Position numbers and translations under genes: made by a program. From Apostichopus japonicus (taxonomy: Eukaryota > Echinodermata > Holothuroidea > Aspidochirotida > Stichopodidae): DNA of 64,000 bases. Location of the stretch: assembly GCF_037975245.1 (NCBI RefSeq), contig NC_092569.1, positions 12,154,501-12,218,500 on the forward strand, in the 5' to 3' direction. Shown one piece after another: positions 46,004 to 58,112 of the stretch (the stretch's first letter is position 1; every line of letters starts with the position of its first letter). Under the pieces are notes generated by a model. It was not told the DNA's origin. It saw only the letters and a program-made list of their open reading frames with translations, and did not search any database.

Positions 46004-49000
46004 TTGTTTCATCTTTAAATAATAAAGACGTTTACAGGTGTGTCGTCTAAAGACACCACCTTGCACATATCTATATACATCATAATCTTAGTCATGCTAG
46101 AGGTAATAGGCCCAGAAGTGTACTTTTTTGCTGAGGTTATTTTTATCTTTATGAATTGCAATGCGTGCAAACAATATGAGATATGCTATCTTGAGTAAAT
46201 ATCCCTTGATTTGCCGTCAAGTGCAGTAATGGTTTTATGACAAGTTATTTCGTCAACAGAGAAGCAAAGGTACTTGAATGAAGGTCAGAGACTGCTCACG
46301 CCATGCAGTAGGAATTACAGAATATATACTTCTTGGTAACAACGTTTGTCTCCCTGTAATCATTATATTGCAGTCATATCGCCAATATCATTTATTGTAT
46401 TAAATATTGACTAAATCGTGTGTGCTGTGCAACGTGAAGAGTGTATATTATGTTCAATGTACCCGAGAAATTCACGTTAAACTGACCAGAGTTGCCGCAA
46501 AAATACTCATTTTGTGCCTGAGGAAAAGTTGTCGTGGGAATAACTTAAATGTGTAACATACGTCTTAAAGTTTGCTAGGAATGTTAAAATAATTATAGAT
46601 ATGGTTAAAACCGTTTGAACATGCTATAGCATTCCTCCAGTTATATTAATATGTAATTACAATTGAAACCGAGGCCAATAATGAAATCACCAGAACATCT
46701 ACTCGAAACTATAGACAACTCATGTTAACTATAATCTAACTTAGTAAGACTAGTGTTTTATTTAGCATCTGAACATTACGTCAGTATGACTTCGTTTCAC
46801 TTTTGCAACATATGAAATGATAATTACAGCTACATTATGATTCAAATTGGAATTTAAAACTGATTTTTTGTTGTTGCAGATTTATTAAAAATAAATCCTT
46901 GTTCTGCTGATGTCTTTTCTCGTGCGTCTAAGCTTTTGCAAAGCCCTTGGCCTTAAAAAAAACGTCTGGAGTACCACTTGCAAAAGAGGAATTAGGTCTA
47001 GGCCCAATTTAATTAGCCTGCCTCAATCTTAAGAGCTTAAGAGTTTGGAAGAGCCTTACCCAACTATATGGATCAGCCTTCACTGACTTTATTTGTGTGT
47101 TTTTATTATACCGTACTAAAGTCATTAACATTATCCTACTAACAAGTTGTTGTCATTCTGATATTTGCTTTGTTTATTAGCATGACAACTCCGTATGAAT
47201 CGGATGATTGGAATCTTACCGTATAGCCGTCTATATATACTCAGATCCGGTACGAGCAGTATATATTGACCCCCGCAAACCATACCTGATTAGTAAATAA
47301 TGCCCGGCCGGACTAAATATCCTTGAAAAGTTGGTCCGCAATAATACCATAGGACCCATGGTCCCCCCCCCCCCCTTCGAAGATTTAAAGGGAGAGGGAC
47401 AATTCTCATAAGAATGTTTCAACAAAGTGATGGTCACTACTTGGAAACTTTGACCTCTATTTGCATATTGTACATGATTTTCTCATATTACAATGAAGTT
47501 CTTTTTTTTTCCAGATACATAAAAAAGAACCACACGTTTGTTCTGACGACATATATTAAAACATATATAGCTACTAATTTCATAACATTGTTAAGGGTTA
47601 ACTCATTTTTTTGCCCCGAAGGAATATTCTTCTGTTATAAAAAACTATGACGTCAGAATGCGCATTGATTTTCCAATTGCTGATACCAACATTTTCTTTG
47701 TGGGCGTGGTCTTGTTTTGAGATATGTGCAGTGCTGTAGTGGTAGCTCTAACGAGGGGGGCGGGGGGGCAGCAGGGAACTGGCAACGTTTGGTTATCTTC
47801 CCAAGACTATAATCAGTTTAAAGATGCCTGCGGGCTCCCTTTGTGCTAATGTTAGCATCCAGCTGAATGATCCACCGTGAACCTATCTAGTTAGAAAAGT
47901 GGCCACCCTCATCCACCACCCCCACTCCCACTCGCCCACTTTTCAAAGTGAGCTCCAACGCATATATGATGTTGTATGTATCATATATGCTACAACTCGA
48001 GGCATGGCTGGTCTTGGCTGACAGTCCGACCCTTGGTCCATTCATCCCATCGTGTTTCCCAAGCAGACACGTATCGTAGCGTCTGAATGGCTTACACATA
48101 TACCAGTTGCGTCTCATCTTTTAACGAGGAACCTAAGGTTACTGAAATCGGAGTCTTCCAGGGATTATGAAACTTATCTGTCGAAGAATTTATGGTTCAA
48201 GTTGACAAAGAACAGTGTCAAGTTGTAAAAAGGCCGCTATTAGTCGGTTGTTTATCATGTTAGTATATGGCACAGCGTGACATCCATATATCTACACAAG
48301 TTTAACATTGCCTTACATTGATTGATATATTGCAACGAATAGCTAACGCGAGGATGTTAAACTCTGTATGTCACTGCTTACATGGTTACTGTATATTTTC
48401 TTTCCGCCATATTTTTCAGGATAAACCACAAACCAAACAATTGCAAATCTTACATCAAACTGTTCCTTCATACACGTATATAATACATAAATCCCATTTT
48501 CCTTTAAGGCAGTTGGTAGTCGACCTATACGTAGCTTAGCAAATGTTGGGTTGAGGGGAGCCGGTGGGATTGGGGGAGGGGGAAGGGGTGTATGTGTGCT
48601 AAGTTAATTTTCGCTATAGCGCATTGTGTCCATATTTTATGCTTATTTGTCTTACTTTTCCATTTTAGAAGGAAGAGTGGAGGGGGGGGGGGCGTTGGTT
48701 GGTTAACCATCTCAGTAACGATGATTTGTAGATAATTACCCCCTCCCCTCCCCTTCCACCAACTCCGTCCCCTCCCCCCCCCCCCCATTCACTTAACATT
48801 CTATTGAAGGCACAGTTTTTTTCACCTTTCCAATACATGTCACAAAAAAACTGAACCAAGAATAGATGTTTTCTGATGATTCTTGTATGTTAATTGTTTG
48901 TTAAGTTAAAACAGGCCATGTACAAAGAAGAAAAAGAAAAATCACTTCGTCTCAAATTGATTACCTATTGCTTAAAAGTAACTGTGCGAAAATGTCAAAA

Positions 49001-49694
49001 CCCCAGACCAGTTGCGCAGGATATCTTTTTCTAATCTACCAGTTCATGTGCGCGTGCTGTTTTGTCGTGTCAGCTAGATTGTAAAAGCTCGTAATTTGGC
49101 TATTTATCTCTGTAAAGGTTGCCTCCATCGGTTCACGGTACTTTTCTAATTGGTTTATTTAGATTTGAAGGCCCATAAATCATATCTGTGTATAGACGAA
49201 GACAATGGGGGGAAAAATCAAACTAGCTACTTGGAACAAGTAAATACCCCAAATCGTGGTTCCTTCTTTTACCATTCAATAAATGTTTTTCAAGAGATAA
49301 AAATTTACAGTTTTTATATGCTGTATAAACGCTAAGTCTATATTTACAGCTTACGTGAAGCAAATACAAACTGAAGGGCAGGCACTAAAAAGTGCAAACG
49401 GGGGTACTCGGTCAAACTTTACCACTATTCAGTAATACATACAAAGAAGTACAAAACAGACGGAAATCAGTTTACTGAACGAAAGATGACAAACCGTTAA
49501 GGATAAAAGAAAAAATGAAATAAATAAATAAATCTACTTTCGTTTTGAAATTGTTCTTTTCCCTCCTGTCATTCCTGTCTTGCCCAGCAATTGTTTAATT
49601 TTTTTAGTATTAATAAATTTCCTCTTCATTGGACATTCTAGTGTATGATGGAAGGTGTCGATAAAACAATAGAGCCTATATATATATATATGAT
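46004..49694. other. No gene recognised; C/G-run patches
   Basis: Contains C13 (47361-47374), G-rich patches at 47754-47768 and 48556-48590, G10 at 48680-48691, and C15 (48773-48786). Open frames are 60 to 90 codons and unlike known proteins. Confidence 0.5.
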
Positions 49695-49857
49695 ATTACG
49701 ACCTTTCTTGCCGGTTTCGAACCTCTGGACATACAATCAGCGTCCATAGCCTAGTTGGTTAGGGTGTCCGCATACAAAGCGGGAGGCCCGGGTTCGAATC
49801 CCGGTGGAGGCTGGAAGTTTTTTCACTGTTCTGGATTTTCCTTCTCATTACGTTTTC

Positions 49858-49859
<2 letters not shown>
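49695..49859 (+). mobile_element. tRNA-derived SINE, copy 2
   Basis: Second copy of the element at 610-776, with differences including one base added in the D loop and one removed before the B box. Flanked on the left by a short TA run and joined directly on the right to a 36-base TA run. The tRNA-like head is better preserved than in copy 1. Confidence 0.75.
49740..49811 (+). pseudogene. tRNA-like head of SINE copy 2
   Basis: 72 nt with acceptor arms GCGTCCA/TGGAGGC (6 of 7 pairs), anticodon stem TCCGC/GCGGG around ATACAAA (U33 present, ACA at the anticodon), and a perfect T arm CCGGG-TTCGAAT-CCCGG. A tRNA gene finder may well score this. The dispersed copy and the unusual anticodon favour a SINE. 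Confidence 0.5.

Positions 49860-49894
<35 letters not shown>
49859..49894. repeat. (TA)n tail of SINE copy 2
   Basis: About 17 TA units directly after the SINE body. Confidence 0.93.
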
Positions 49895-49895
<1 letters not shown>

Positions 49896-49897
49896 TG

Positions 49898-50110
49898 CAA
49901 AGCAAAAACCTTATCCCATTGGGAGATATGACAGATTTGAGTTTATCTTTTTAAACACAAGGCTGAAGACTTGATGAAGTCTAAATATGACATCATCGAA
50001 CAACACGTGCTGCAATTCTGTTTATGATGTTCTGTGCTTATTACGATGTTTTTTTAGTGCCCAGTAATTTAAATGAATTTGCAAATGCTGAATCTAAAAT
50101 ATTGAAGCTG
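49898..50110 (+). repeat. Dispersed repeat copy related to 12590-12860
   Basis: Shares GGGAGATAT, GACTTGATGAAGTCTAAATA, TGACATCATCGA, CACGTG, and CTAAAATATTGAAGCT in the same order. Its TATGACATCA resembles part of the satellite unit that begins 100 bases later. Confidence 0.5.
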
Positions 50111-50212
50111 TTATACCTATAAGGATGGCATTTTGCCACAAAAGTAAACACTATTAGAATTGTACCTTCAAAATATGGAGAGAAAAAAAAGGAGAGAAAA
50201 TAGAGAAGGTTT

Positions 50213-51490
50213 CAGATCCTAGAGTCACCATATATGACATCACAGATCACTAGAGTCACCATATATGACATCACAGATCACTAGAGTCACCATATATGAC
50301 ATCGAAGATCACCAGAGTCACCATATATGACATCACAGATCACTAGAGTCACCATATATGACATCACAGATCACTAGAGTCACCTTATATGACATCACAG
50401 ATCACTAGAGTCACCATATATGACATCGAAGATCACTAAAGTCACCATATATGACATCACTGATCACTAGAGTCACCATATATGACATCACTGATCACTA
50501 GAGTCACCATATATGACATCACTGATCACTAGAGTCACCATATATGACATCGAAGATCACTAAAGTCACCATATATGACATCACTGATCACTAGTGTCAC
50601 CATATATGACATCACTGATCACTAGAGTCACCATATATGACATCACAGATCACTAGAGTGAGCATTTATGACATCACAGATCACTAGAGTCACCATATAT
50701 GACATCGCAGATCACTAGAGTCACCATATATGACATCACAGATCACTAGAGTCACCATATATGACATCACAGATCACTAGAGTCATCATATATGACATCA
50801 CAGATCACTAGAGTCACCATATATGACATCACAGATCACTAGAGTCACCATAAATGACATCACAGATCACTAGAGTCACCATATATGACATCACAGATCA
50901 CTAGAGTCACCATATATGACATCGCAGATCACTAGAGTCACCATATATGACATCACAGATCACTAGAGTCACCATATATGACATCGCAGATCACTAGAGT
51001 CACCATATATGACATCACAGATCACTAGAGTCACCATATATGACATCACAGATCACTAGAGTCACCATATATGACATCACAGATCACTAGAGTCACCATA
51101 TATGACATCACAGATCACTATAGAGTCACCATATATGACATCACAGATCACTATAGAGTCACCATATATGACATCACTGATCACTAGAGTCACCATATAT
51201 GACATCACAGATCACTAAAGTCACCATATATGACATCACAGATCACTAGAGTCACCATATATGACATCACAGATCACTAGAGTCACCATATATGACATCA
51301 CAGATCACTAGAGTCACCATATATGACATCACAGATCACTAGAGTCACCATATATGACATCACAGATCACTAAAGTCACCATATATGACATCACAGATCA
51401 CTAGAGTCACCATATATGACATCACAGATCACTAGAGTCACCATATATGACATCACAGATCACTAGAGTCACCATATATGACATCACAGA
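50213..51490 (+). repeat. 31-bp satellite, about 41 tandem units
   Basis: Unit: CTAGAGTCACCATATATGAC followed by ATCACAGATCA. Most units are identical. Variants include ATCGAAGATCAC, ATCACTGATCAC, ATCGCAGATCAC, and two units lengthened by TA to CTATAGAG. A run with one GAAG and three CTG units recurs (about 50420-50640), a small higher-order pattern. Each unit carries TGACATCA, one base from the CRE palindrome. No long open frame. Ends at a half unit followed by TTCACAAAAGGG. Confidence 0.98.
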
Positions 51491-51649
51491 TTCACAAAAG
51501 GGACATATCCCAGACCATTCTTTTAAACTATAGCATATCTCCCAAAACGGAAAGAGATTTTTCTCATCTGTCTGTGTGAGTTGTGCATCCCAAAGTATCA
51601 AAGTCATAAAGCCAAATATAATGGTTGGCTTGTTGTGCCCTTCACAACG

Positions 51650-51650
<1 letters not shown>

Positions 51651-51732
<82 letters not shown>
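51651..51732. repeat. (TA)n microsatellite, about 41 units
   Basis: Uninterrupted TA run, then GTATAGTATATATAGTATA. Confidence 0.97.
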
Positions 51733-51735
<3 letters not shown>

Positions 51736-52493
51736 TAGTATATATAGTATATTTCTAGTTATAACTTACAGTGTAACTTTCGAAAATTAATTACTGTAAC
51801 GGCGCCATAACTTCTGATTTATCTTCCTTTATCTTTGACTATTGTTAATCACACCTTCCGTCCCCCTATTATATTCTAACTTGACAAAGCAAAAGGATGT
51901 CCCTTTCAGCTTTGTTTTACTGTCAATATTAAGGATTTCCTTACTGTATATACTTCAGCTTAGTTTGAAGGAAAAGTTTCGTCGCATGATTGAACCCTCA
52001 GTTAGTTAACATTTATTTTGATAAGTGCGGGTATACCGTGATATAAGAGAGAAATCATGTGTGTTAAACACTCCCTCAATCCCACATTGGGTTGAGAGGG
52101 TCCAAAACTGATCACTCTGTCAAGAAGCGACTTTCAATCCCATAATTAAAAGTGATATTATCTCAAGTTAGCTCCAATACTATAGAGCCTACTGAGTGAG
52201 TCTTTCCACTCTCTAAGAAATAAATTTGTCAGTGTTCTAGTACACGAATAGGACCACCTGATATACACAGAGATAACACAGTAACCCAGTAAACTGTAAA
52301 TCCAGTTTGATGCATTGGTTGGGATTACACATATCCTCAGTTCTTACTGTAACCCTAATAGTAAATTTTACCGATATTTATCTGCACGATCCAGTTTTTA
52401 CTGTGGGTACAAACTTTAAGATTTACAGTAGTTACTGAAGTCTCTATGTGAATTGGTTGATAGGACTCTATACTCAGGTGGTTATTTATTCAA
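51733..52493. other. No gene recognised
   Basis: AT-rich DNA with ordinary composition and no usable frames. Confidence 0.5.
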
Positions 52494-52840
52494 GGACTCG
52501 GTATATATATACACTAGATGAAAAGTACTCGAATGCTGCAGTACTGGTATACTCGTTATTGAGTACTCGGACACGGACGCTATCATGTATTCGTATTTGA
52601 ACTCGATTTAAAGTTCTTTGGTACTCGTTCAAGACAAATGCTTACCGAAACTCTTGTGTATGTGAAAGCTTTCGGACATTCGGTACTCGGTACTCCGTAC
52701 TCGTATTTTAAACTATACTCGGACACTGGTACCCAGTACACAGGTATTAAAAAACAGTACTTGGGCTGTATAGTACTTGGTACTCGGAAGCTCTAGTATG
52801 CCTACTCGGAAGTACTCGGTACTCGGATAAAGCGCTTGGC
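52494..52840. repeat. Degenerate TACTCGG(TACTCGG) repeat tract
   Basis: More than 15 copies of (G)TACTCG(G/T) or a one-base variant within about 350 bases, several in tandem (GGTACTCGGTACTCCGTACTC near 52680). Linkers differ in length, so it is a decayed tandem repeat. Confidence 0.8.
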
Positions 52841-53259
52841 TATACAACGCTGGAATTTGCTACAAGTCACGCGATCACTTCTCCAACAAAGTGTCCACCG
52901 TTGACACTCCCAAGAATCAATTATAACTATTCGGAATCAATTATGTAATAAATTATGATTGGGTAAGTATGGTGCGTACGCGAACGAAGCGTAGGTTGTA
53001 TATGGCAATTTAAACATGTCTTTCTATATTTATGCTTGAAGATTTTTGAAACTTCAAAATGATCACATATGTTACCAGAAACAAACGTATCTGAATGGGT
53101 TGATGCTATATTAATGATTTTAATAACTTTAAATATGATTATTTTTCGATTTTGTATGAATCTTTAATTAAAGCCATGGGAAAAAATGTAAACGATTGAA
53201 ACGTTTGAACAGAGAAGCCAGCTTCTGTGTTAGAATATCCAACGGACGACTAATATGGG
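52841..53259. other. No gene recognised
   Basis: AT-rich DNA with nothing that I can name. Confidence 0.5.
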
Positions 53260-54412
53260 TGGGGAGGGGGGTGTAGGACACAAACTTCGAGGGGCAGTGG
53301 GACAAGTAGCTTTGAGTTGAGGGGTAACCACAGTGTTACGTCAAAGCTTTTCGATACTCTGTTCATTCCGTATACCACAAATTTGAGTACTTGAATGAGT
53401 TTTCAACAGACGGTCACTTTTAACTATATTTGTTCTCAATTTTTCAACAACATAGAACTTTCTAATTGCACTGTTTTTTTTTTCTTGTTAAGTTTGCCAA
53501 TTAAACCAAAAATAACAAAGGGTACTTTTTTTAATTATTTGTTCTCAGTTATTCAACAACATGGAACATTTTAATAAAAAAAATAATTCTATTCCTTCTT
53601 TTTTTCCCCTTTTTTCTCCAGTTTAATGTTAGTTTTATGCATTTTACAAATATTAACAACGTAGCGAAATCAACCACTTAATCGTAAATTAAATGAAAAG
53701 GTCAATACAGTTAAAAAATGCATTTCTCATACCTGAATAAGTTACTCCTTCTTTTCTTTAGTTTCCACTGTTTATAGAAATTATACTTCTCCACTTAAAC
53801 AGCAAACTTAAACTTATGAAAAAAAAAATCCTCAATTGTGGGTTTTTCGTTCTTTACTTTACAAACATAAATATAGTATTTCATATATGTACTAAAAGAA
53901 AATGATACGGGTGATTTTGGAAATTCCCATAACCAAAGACTACATCTCTCTTAGAGAATACTAATTGTTTACAGAGGAAACTACATTCTGCGTTCAGAAT
54001 AAATTCTGCAGTAAAACTACAGCCCTGCAGAATAAATGTTTTATCGTCCCCTCTTCAATACTACAGGGCGTATACACAGTGCGGGAAATCCGCCCTTACC
54101 ATGACAAAGAGCAACTTGTTTGTTGGTAAAATTCTGTGAAGGAATCAATATTGAAAGTACTTCAGTTTGTGTTCAAGAGAATTAATGAAACACAGTGAGA
54201 ATAGTTTGTATTCCTTGTTAATTTTCTCAATTTAAAAAAAAAAGATAACAGAGGGCACTTTTTAATTACAAAATGGAAAAAGAGGGTTATTTATCGAAAT
54301 GTGTAAATCTTATATATTGAAAAGAGCACATTTAAGGATTTTTCCACACAAAAAATGGGCGTGAGGTGGGGGGGGGGGGTAGACAGGTGCACCTCTCATC
54401 CCGGCTCCGCTG
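53260..54412 (+). mobile_element. Dispersed repeat, family 2, copy 2
   Basis: Starts with a G-rich GTGGGGAGGGGG and GGGGCAGTGGGACAAGTAG, as in 16605-16985, and ends with GTGCACCTCTCATCCCGG then CTCCGCTG. Internal segments (53400-53540 and 54120-54290) repeat each other, including ATAACnnAGGG(T/C)ACTTTTT. The CTG terminus with CGGAGCCGGGATGAG on the other strand looks hAT-like, but I found no matching target duplication. Confidence 0.5.
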
Positions 54413-54840
54413 AAAATATCAATCTAATCGTTATACAAACAATATATGTTATGAAAGCATAGACGATGTTGTACTTTCCTAATGACTGACACATATGAGT
54501 ATTCAAATATTTAGGACTGGTTATCATCTAAACACACTTAAGCTTTACACATAAAGAGATTATTTGATCGTTTCCTTAAAAAAAAATATATAAAAAAATA
54601 CGGTATTAATAATTAGACTTACTTGCAGGAGTGAAGTGCGGGACCTTTTCGTTTGACATTACTTTATTGTAATTATTGTAATGAAACTTTCTCTTGGATT
54701 ATAACTTTATTTAAAAATAGAATTATTTAAATAAAAGTAAATACCAGACCGATAATGGCGTATAAATAGTATCAAAGTGTGTCAGTAATTGACTGATGCC
54801 ATGACATGTTATCACGGCCAGGGGAGAGTTGGGAAGTGAA

Positions 54841-54885
54841 GACGAGGGGAGGGGGGGGGGAGGGGGGGGGGGAGGGGCGGTTGAA
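54841..54885 (+). repeat. Poly-G tract with A interruptions
   Basis: About 45 bases of nearly pure G in runs of up to 13. Potential G-quadruplex. Confidence 0.95.
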
Positions 54886-55053
54886 ATCCAAATTGGGCCT
54901 CGTAGATAATGTTACTTCCGCCCCCCCCCTATTTGAACTCTTCATGATTATATGGTAGATTCATAGACGTGTAACAAATTTTCCGGAAAACGAGAAGAAC
55001 ACAAAATTTGTTATCTATTCCATACCGAATGACCAAGAGTCCCGTGGTTGTAG

Positions 55054-55140
55054 TCCCCCTTCCTTCCTTCCCTCCTCCCTCCTCCCCCTCCTCCCTCCTC
55101 ACTCCTCCCCCCTCCCTCCTCCCTCCTCCCTCCTCCCCCT
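55054..55140 (-). repeat. (CCTCCCT)n polypyrimidine tract
   Basis: CCTTCC and CCTCCCT units, G-rich on the minus strand. Confidence 0.95.
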
Positions 55141-56403
55141 AACCCGTTCTCATCGATCTGACTTCGACTGTATGAAAACAGCTATTTGGTAAAAGCAATA
55201 GGCTATACTATATCATCCGTGAAATTAATGGAGGGAAATAAATCATAGGCCATTTTTCTTTTTAATTTTTATAGTGAGATGGGAAACATAAGCAGCTGGT
55301 ACTAACATATCTTGAGATGTACATTACTATATGACTATGAAAGCATAACCTAGATATGTTTTCTATTTCTCTTTTGTCTTGTTAAGCGCATGCTTAAGTC
55401 TTCGCAATATCATTTTTTTTTTTGCTATACGGAAAGAATTAGGTGACATTGCCAAATTAAACTACAATCTTGTGTTAGTCAAGTAAATATGAAATTGTTT
55501 GGCAGACAGGGTAAATAGTCGACTTAAAGACAGCCTCTTTCTTATTACACTTTATGAACTGTTAATAAATGTTTGAACAGTATTGATGGGTCAAAAGGAA
55601 AAAAAAAAAAACAGGAAAAAAAAAAAAGCGGGGGAGAGGTGGAGAAAGAGAAAGAGAGAGAGAGGGAGAGAGACAAAAAGCTTAAATTTCATAACTGGTT
55701 TTTAATTGTCGGGTAGTAATAACATTGACCTTTCTAGTTTTTGTTTCTTTGTTGGTGTGATAAAAAACTTAGCTAACACTTTGACAAAAGACTATATCAA
55801 TATTATGTCACATTTACACAACCTGATGTGCCTCACTTGCAATAGGAGTCTGTTTTATACCAAGGCTGCGGAGTATTTGGGCTCTCACGGAATAGGACAA
55901 GTTGGCGCCAGTAATATTGACTTTAAAAAACTATGACTAAACATAATCTACACACCGCCAAGCAAGCCAAAAAAAAAAAAATTGTTCAATTTTACACGCA
56001 GAATATTTGAATTTGTAAGATTATACGTCAAACCTCTTTTTTTTTTGTCTTTTTTTTTGTTGTCAGTGAAATCGTTTTATTCGTAAAAATTAATTTTGTT
56101 GCTTTTAGAATATGTCTGTTGCGTTAGGCTGAGAGATTTTCGGCAAATTTCGGCCAGGTGGCTGACAAATAGCAGCTCTACACAATGATGACGTCACAAC
56201 CAAAAAAACGTAAAACCAGGTTAAAATATTTTAAAGCTCTCTTTTCATAAATAAAAATGTTGGCACGTAAACATTTAATGCCTAAACCAACGAGTACAGC
56301 AGATTATTGCAGATATAACATCACGTGATCCTGAAATATTCAGCCAAAATCAGAGACAGAAAAAGAGAATGAAAGAAAAAAAAAATTCTCAAATGGTGGT
56401 AAT
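55141..56403. other. No gene recognised; A/G-rich patch
   Basis: Has two A-runs and a (GA)n-rich segment (55600-55675), and T-runs near 56038. A frame at 55706-55936 starts at TTG and is not recognised. Confidence 0.5.
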
Positions 56404-56446
56404 CAGAGGCATATTTCAGATACTAAATCGGTCTATAATTGGGAAT
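56404..56446 (-). mobile_element. Short fragment of dispersed repeat family 1
   Basis: On the minus strand it reads CAATTATAGACCGATTTAGT and then ATATGCCTCTG, matching the middle of the family. Too short to be sure. Confidence 0.4.
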
Positions 56447-56814
56447 GAAAACCGCAAGGTTTTGCTAAGGAAAATTCTTTTTAGTTTTTGAGTGGGTTTT
56501 TTAAAAAATATAATAATTTAATAAAATATTTAAAATATTGTTAAACTCGTGTAAAGCACACGCATGTATCTCATACCTCTTTATTAGGTTAGTTCGGATT
56601 GTATGGATTGGACGAATATATATGTCAATTCTGTATATAGTTTCAAGATATCAAAATATTGATGACGCCGCGCAAAGCACAGACTTGAAATAACATTAAG
56701 GACACTCAGGCTACCCGGCCAAGCCGACACTGTCGGCGTCACCATTACTTATAACATGCATGAAAATTAATTAGAAAGCAGAACAAACCGAGCTGTAATA
56801 AATTTGTAATCCTC

Positions 56815-57062
56815 CATCCCCTCCCTCCCCTCCTCCCCTCCTCCCCTCCTCCCCTTCTCCCTCCTTCCCTCCCTCCCCTCCTCCCCTCCTCCTCCCCTCC
56901 TCCCCTCCTCCCCTCCTCCCCTCCTCCCCTCCTCCCCTCCTCCCCTCCTCCCCTCCTCCCCTCCTCCCCTCCTCCCCTCCTCCCCTCCTCCCCTCCTCCC
57001 CTCCTCCCCTCCTCCCCTCCTCCCCTCCTCCCCTCCATCCCTCCCCTCCCTCCCCTCCCCTC
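56815..57062 (-). repeat. 8-bp polypyrimidine minisatellite CCCCTCCT, about 25-30 units
   Basis: Roughly 250 bases of C/T only, mostly perfect CCCCTCCT units with CCCTCCCT and CTTCC variants at the edges. Purine-only on the minus strand, giving Gly-Glu-Arg frames in all three phases that are artefacts. Confidence 0.97.
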
Positions 57063-57827
57063 ATCCACTGGCATACGGCAGTGATATGATCCAATCTATT
57101 AACCATTTACATAGAAAAGAAAATGTATTTGCCGAAGCAGTAAGACTGAAGCACAAAAAAAACCTTAGCCATTCTTAATCCTGGGCAAGTCACGTTTCGC
57201 ATTGTTCAGTCCTCGGTCACCCAGTATTATCTAATTGGGTCAATGCAGACTCAGTAAGGGTCCTAGAATGACCCATACACAAAACTGCTTGTTATACATT
57301 ATCAGATTGTGTAAAGACTCTCAACGTAGTCAGCACAACACTATCAGTATGCACAGTGCACAGCTTATTTATCAACGTCAGATTTTTTCAAGTGATTTCA
57401 ACTGCGCATGCTCTTATCGTATTTTTTTTTGATCTGATCACGTGATACCAGAGCAAATCGTTTTATTTGTTTATATACTAAGTCATGCAACGTACATAGG
57501 AACATGGAACTTGAGAACCAGGTTGGGCCACTGGGGACAATTAGATAATCTGGCTCCCTTTAAAATTGTAATACATTATTCTTTATCCCGTATTCTCCGA
57601 GCCGCGTAAAATGCTCCTGTCCGGCCCGGCCGGGGTTGCAGCACCCCCCCCCCCCCTCACTGGAGGTATCATTTACATTCAGTTGGCGAAGAATTCGACC
57701 AGTCCTCCGGAAAATGGGTGCCGGGGAAGCGGATCCAGGCAGTAAGTATGGATGACCACCCCCCCGTTGAACCTCACATGATATTTCAAAATGGTTATTA
57801 GCACAACCTTGCATGTAGATAAATTTC
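57063..57827. other. No gene recognised
   Basis: Ordinary sequence to 57600, then a GC-rich segment with C14 (57643-57656). Confidence 0.5.
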
Positions 57828-58040
57828 ATGATAGACCTAATGTATAGCGTAAATACCGATTGTCTCAGAATGCGCCATTTGACGTCCAAAATAGTTTTTA
57901 TTTTTTCTGGTGGACAACATACAGATGGCCCCCCCCCACTACCAAACATAGGAGTTTATTCCACCGATCACATTTTCAATGCAGGCATCTTTTATAAATC
58001 CCTAAAACCGCCACAGGCTCTTCCATAAAGGTTCATGCCA
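57828..58040 (+). mobile_element. Dispersed repeat, family 1, plus copy
   Basis: Contains ATAGACCTAATGTATAG, TCTCAGAATGCGCCATTTGAC, a C-run region, and GGCTCTTCCATAAAGGTTCA, in family order. Its first part appears truncated. Confidence 0.65.
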
Positions 58041-58055
58041 CTACCAAATCAGACT

Positions 58056-58112
58056 TCTCCTCCCCCTCCCATCCCTCCCACCCCTCCCACCCCTCCCACC
58101 CCTCCCACCCCC
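58056..58112 (-). repeat. 10-bp minisatellite CCCACCCCTC, about 5 units
   Basis: Nearly perfect C-rich decamers, G-quadruplex-prone on the minus strand. Confidence 0.95.

Noticed and set aside
50213-51490. CRISPR array
   Set aside because: Units are directly tandem with no unique spacers, and the sequence is from an animal with introns.
56745-57106. Gly-Glu-Arg-rich frames of about 110 codons
   Set aside because: All three frames give the same composition because the 8-bp repeat lacks stop codons.
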